Shown in pieces: positions 5,566 to 5,821 of a DNA stretch of 5,821 bases (the first letter of the stretch is position 1; every line of letters starts with the position of its first letter). The stretch comes from Chthoniobacter flavus (GTDB taxonomy: Bacteria > Verrucomicrobiota > Verrucomicrobiia > Chthoniobacterales > DYNR01), in the NCBI GenBank assembly GCA_020720945.1, contig DYNR01000153.1:1-5821 (forward strand), in the 5' to 3' direction. Position numbers and translations under genes: made by a program. The notes under the pieces are model-generated. The model searched no databases and was not told the DNA's origin. It worked only from the letters and a program-made list of their open reading frames with translations.

Positions 5566-5821
5566 AATCCGGTTTTCTTTTTTCGAAGAAAGAGCGGATG
5601 CCTTCTTTGTAATCTTCGCTGTCATAGACTTTTCGGCGGACGGCTTGGATCAGCTCGAAGGTTTCTGCGGGAAGCGGGTATCCGCCAGACAAAAGGCGGA
5701 ACTGTTTTTTGAAGGCGCGGATTGCCAGAGGGGAATTCGCCAAAATTTTTTCCGCGAGAGATTCCGTGAATCCGTGAGATAACTGCTGTGAATCTCTGCA
5801 ATCAATTGGGCTACAAAGGCT
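5552..5821 (-). CDS. Enoyl-CoA hydratase/isomerase family protein, C-terminal part (5' end outside window)
   Basis: This is the last 89 codons of a crotonase-superfamily protein, read on the - strand from the window edge to a TAG at 5554-5552. Family members hydrate or isomerise acyl-CoA double bonds, using a CoA-thioester oxyanion hole that would be encoded beyond this window. The visible part includes ESLAEKILANSPLAIRAFKK, the typical helix with AEKIxxNSPLAIRxxK, and the end SEDYKEGIRSFFEKRKPDFKG, which matches the superfamily's C-terminal signature (S/T-E-D...EGxxxFxEKRxPxFxG). The frame is open through 5821 with no stop, so an apparent TTG start at 5743 is internal. Substrate cannot be told from this piece: fatty-acid oxidation, a MenB-like ring closure or another acyl-CoA reaction are all possible. 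It converges on xseA and overlaps its 3' end by 14 bases. Confidence 0.88.
   Translation of the reverse strand, partial: SLCSPIDCRDSQQLSHGFTESLAEKILANSPLAIRAFKKQFRLLSGGYPLPAETFELIQAVRRKVYDSEDYKEGIRSFFEKRKPDFKGC

Noticed and set aside
5571..5595. T-rich/A-rich near-palindrome just past the xseA stop, considered as a bidirectional terminator
   Set aside because: The stem is almost all A-T with a two-base loop, so it is unlikely to be stable, and it encodes the conserved FFEKRKP of the convergent gene.
5510..5782. + strand open frame after xseA
   Set aside because: It is antisense to the enoyl-CoA hydratase C-terminus, whose signature on the - strand is convincing.
1..5821. CRISPR array, transposon ends, tRNA/rRNA genes or phage genes
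   Set aside because: I saw no regularly spaced direct repeats, no inverted-repeat-bounded element, no tRNA-like or rRNA-like stretch and no phage or toxin gene motif.

Overview
The window holds five same-strand (+) genes packed head to tail, followed by the 3' end of a convergent sixth gene on the - strand. The DNA is GC-rich with frequent runs of G, mostly from heavy use of GGG glycine codons, and a liking for TTG leucine codons. The arrangement is ordinary bacterial chromosome: no tRNA or rRNA, insertion sequence, CRISPR array or phage gene is visible. The first gene has a cleavable signal peptide. I cannot place the organism from sequence alone; a Gram-negative-type, GC-rich bacterium is the most I would say.

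Layout: a small secreted protein of unknown function (19-555); purF, glutamine phosphoribosylpyrophosphate amidotransferase (579-2060, possibly from 552); purM, AIR synthetase (2066-3112); a membrane-anchored alpha/beta-hydrolase-fold protein (3109-4125); xseA, the large subunit of exodeoxyribonuclease VII (4147-5565); and, convergent, the C-terminal 89 codons of an enoyl-CoA hydratase/isomerase family protein (5821 down to 5552, open at the window edge). Junctions on the + strand are tight: a possible TTGA overlap or a 23-base gap, then a 5-base gap, a GTGA overlap and a 21-base gap. This suggests one transcription unit whose promoter lies upstream of the window. No gene-free stretch reaches 300 bases.

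PurF and PurM catalyse the first and fifth steps of de novo purine synthesis, and their adjacency resembles the purF-purM order of many pur clusters. XseA (DNA repair) and the hydrolase-fold protein have no obvious link to purine synthesis and may be there by operon packing.

The most interesting point is the hydrolase-fold protein. It keeps the fold's landmark motifs, but by eye all three catalytic-triad positions appear to be replaced, so it may be a non-catalytic, membrane-tethered pseudoenzyme. Secondary points are a terminator-like hairpin just before xseA, a G-quadruplex-like motif at the purM/hydrolase junction, a run of ten A's inside xseA, and a 14-base tail-to-tail overlap between xseA and the enoyl-CoA hydratase gene. 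I see no clear evidence of a new multi-gene system here.
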